Part shown: positions 5,830-7,801 of the stretch, one piece after another
How positions within the stretch are numbered: the first letter of the stretch is position 1
Layout of the letters: each line of letters starts with the position of its first letter
Source of the DNA: Bacillota bacterium
GTDB lineage: Bacteria > Bacillota > Clostridia > Lachnospirales > Lachnospiraceae
Length of the DNA: 7,801 nucleotides
Direction of reading: 5' to 3'
Assembly: GCA_023415635.1 (NCBI GenBank)
Contig: JAEZJV010000057.1
Coordinates: forward strand, 1-7,801
Translations under genes and position numbers: made by a program
The notes under the pieces: model-generated
Told to the model about the DNA's origin: nothing
What the model saw: only the letters and a program-made list of their open reading frames with translations
Database searches by the model: none

Positions 5830-7801
5830 ATGTCGATGCACAAGCTGACGGCTGGGGACGGGTACGCCTACCTGACCCGGCACGTCGCCGCGGGCGACGC
5901 CGGTCTCGAGCAGGGTGCGTCACTGACCGCCTACTACGAGCAGACGGGCAACCCGGCCGGCCGTTGGTACGGCGAAGGCCTCGCCGGCCTCGGTGACACG
6001 ACCCGGCGACTCCACCCGGGCGACGTCGTCACCGAGGCGGCGATGACGGCGGTGTTCCGCGACGGCGCGGACCCGTTGACCGATGACGCGCTCGGCCGGC
6101 CCTATAGCCGGTTCGATGACGGGAAGCGTCACGCGGTCGTCGGCTACGACCTGACGTTCACGGCCCCGAAGTCGGTGTCGGTGCTGTGGGCGCTGGCCGA
6201 TGACGCGACGCGCGTCATCGTCTATGACGCGCACCGGGCAGCGCTCGCGTCATCCCTGGAGTTCGTCGAGCAGCGCGTCATCCGTACGCGCATCGGCGAC
6301 GGCGGCCGTCGCCAGGTCCGCACCCGCGGGATGCTCACCGCGGCGTTCGACCACTGGGACACCCGGGCCGGGGACCCGAACCTGCACACCCACGTCGTCA
6401 TCGCCAACAAGGTCCAGGGTCCCGACGGCGCGTGGCGCAGCCTGGACGGCGGACCGTGCACGCCGCCGCCGTCACCGTCTCCGAGCTGTACGACGCGCTG
6501 CTCGCGGACGAGCTGGCGCGGCGCATGCCGGTGGAGTGGTCGATGCGCGACCGCGGCCCGCGCCGCAACCCCGCGTTCGAGGTCGACGGGATCGGCGAAG
6601 ACCTGCTGGCGCACTTCTCCAGCCGCGCAGAGCAGATCCACTGCGCGGAACAGGCGTGGCTCGCCGAGTTCGAGGCCACCCATGGCCGGGCGCCGACCCG
6701 AGTGGAGACGACCCGGGCACGGCAGCACATGACGCGGGCGACGCGGCCGCCGAAGACAGTTCGGCCGCTGGCGGACCTGCTGGCGGACTGGGCCAACCGC
6801 GCCCGCACGCTCACCGGGCTCGAGCCGCGCGACCTCGCCGCGCGCGCGCTGGCCGGCACCTACGGCCGGGCGCTGCACGCCCACGACGTCGGCCCGGAGG
6901 TCCGGGCGGCGATGGTCGCCCAGGTGCTCGACGACGTGTCGACGAGGCGGTCGGTGTGGACGACGTGGAACCTCGGCGCCGCCGCCGTGCGGGTGTCGAA
7001 GCTGCTGCGGATGGCGTCGCCCGCGGAGCGGCGGGCGCTGCTCAACGAGGTCACCACCGACGCGGCGGCGGCGTGCGTGCACCTGGACGACAACCGGGAC
7101 CCGGTGACGCGGCGGGTCGGGGAGTCGCTGTTCACCGCGACCGAGCTGCTCGGCGCGGAGAAGGTGCTCATCGACGCCGCCGGGACCACCGGCGCACCGC
7201 ACCGGCCGGCGGAGATGCTCGGTGCCATCCAGCTGCGCGCCGAGCGCCACCTCGGCGCTCTCGCCCCCGACCAGCGCACGGCTGCGGAGGCCGTCATCAC
7301 CTCCGGTCGGCTCCTCGACGTGCTCGTCGGGCCAGCCGGGTCGGGCAAGACCACGACCCTGGCTGCCCTGACCTCGTTCTGGCGGCACGGGATCGGATCG
7401 GTCGTCGGGCTCGCGCCATCGGCCACCGCGGCGCGGGCGCTGGCGGACTCGCTCGGGGTGCCGTGCGAGACCACCGCCAAGTGGCTGCACGAGTCCACCG
7501 GCGACGGCGCCACCACGCGCGCCCTTCGCTACGCCGACGCCGTCGCCCGCATGTCCACCCGCGACTACCGGGAGCAGCGGGCGGCCAACGAGGAGCACTG
7601 GCGGCTGCGCGCCGAGCAGGACCAGTGGCGGTTCTTCCCCGGTCAGCTCGTCATCGTCGACGAGGCGTCCCTCGCCGACACCCGCACGCTCGCCGCGATC
7701 GTCGAGCAGGCGCGGGCTGCGTCGGCGAAGGTGCTGCTGGTCGGGGACCACCTGCAGCGCGGGTCGGTCGACGCCGGCGGCGCGTTCGGCATGCTCGCTC
7801 G
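5830..7801 (+). pseudogene. MobF/TraA-type conjugative relaxase-helicase, frameshifted near 6451 and cut by the window edge
   Basis: The protein would nick one strand at oriT, bind its 5' end covalently and unwind the plasmid during conjugation. The first part (5830-6450, 207 residues) starts MSMHKLTAGDGYAYLTRHVA. It carries the tyrosines expected of MobF relaxases (GYAYL and LTAYYEQ) and the three-histidine metal site (FDHW, then NLHTHVV), plus TFTAPKSVSVLWAL. In that frame the sequence then turns to low-complexity residues and stops at 6730-6732. In frame 3 from about 6453 the expected continuation appears (TVHAAAVTVSELYDALLADE) and stays open to the right edge. It includes helicase Walker A GPAGSGKTTT (7329-7358), Walker B LVIVDEAS (7647-7670) and LLVGDHLQ near 7735-7757. 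One missing base near 6451 explains both readings. It may be a true pseudogene or a sequencing error. The 3' end lies outside the window. Third codon positions are almost all G or C. Confidence 0.85.

Noticed and set aside
6222..7751. Long - strand open frame of 509 codons opposite the relaxase gene
   Set aside because: Its translation is Arg/Gly/Pro/His-rich low complexity, typical of the antisense of a very high-GC gene. The + strand carries clear relaxase and helicase motifs over the same bases.

Overview
The window looks like part of a mobile element from a high-GC actinobacterium. The evidence is the strongly GC-biased third codon positions, frequent GTG starts, a MobF/TraA-type relaxase-helicase of the actinomycete kind, and an IS3-family insertion sequence end. 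No rRNA, tRNA or CRISPR array was seen. These are hand readings of the sequence; no database search was possible.

Layout, left to right. Positions 1-108 hold the last 35 codons of an IS3-family transposase on the + strand, followed by its right terminal inverted repeat at 109-123. Positions 124-264 form a short convergent spacer with two hairpins and small direct repeats. Positions 265-4969 form a tightly overlapping three-gene operon on the - strand, transcribed right to left: a SIR2-domain protein (3251-4969), a small alpha/beta protein (2691-3254), and an SMC/Rad50-like ABC ATPase with a zinc-hook CxxC (265-2694). Both junctions are 4-bp stop/start overlaps. Positions 4970-5240 are the probable control region of that operon, with several short dyads. 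Positions 5241-5504 encode a small charged protein of unknown function on the - strand. Positions 5505-5829 are a divergent non-coding region. It contains a nested inverted repeat at 5741-5806, just before the relaxase gene, that is a candidate oriT or 5'-UTR control element. From 5830 to the right edge lies a MobF relaxase-helicase gene on the + strand. It is split by an apparent one-base deletion near 6451 and continues beyond the window.

Interpretation. The - strand operon fits the published ABC-three-component (ABC-3C) plan predicted by comparative genomics: a variable effector, a small middle component and an ABC ATPase. Here the effector would be a SIR2 NADase. The likely working model is that the ABC ATPase with its coiled-coil arms senses invading or abnormal nucleic acid, the middle protein couples the parts, and the SIR2 protein depletes NAD+ to abort infection. 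This model is inferred from family knowledge, not shown by the sequence. The system sits beside the relaxase gene and a probable oriT, and is bounded on the other side by an IS, as expected for defence cargo on a plasmid or integrative conjugative element.
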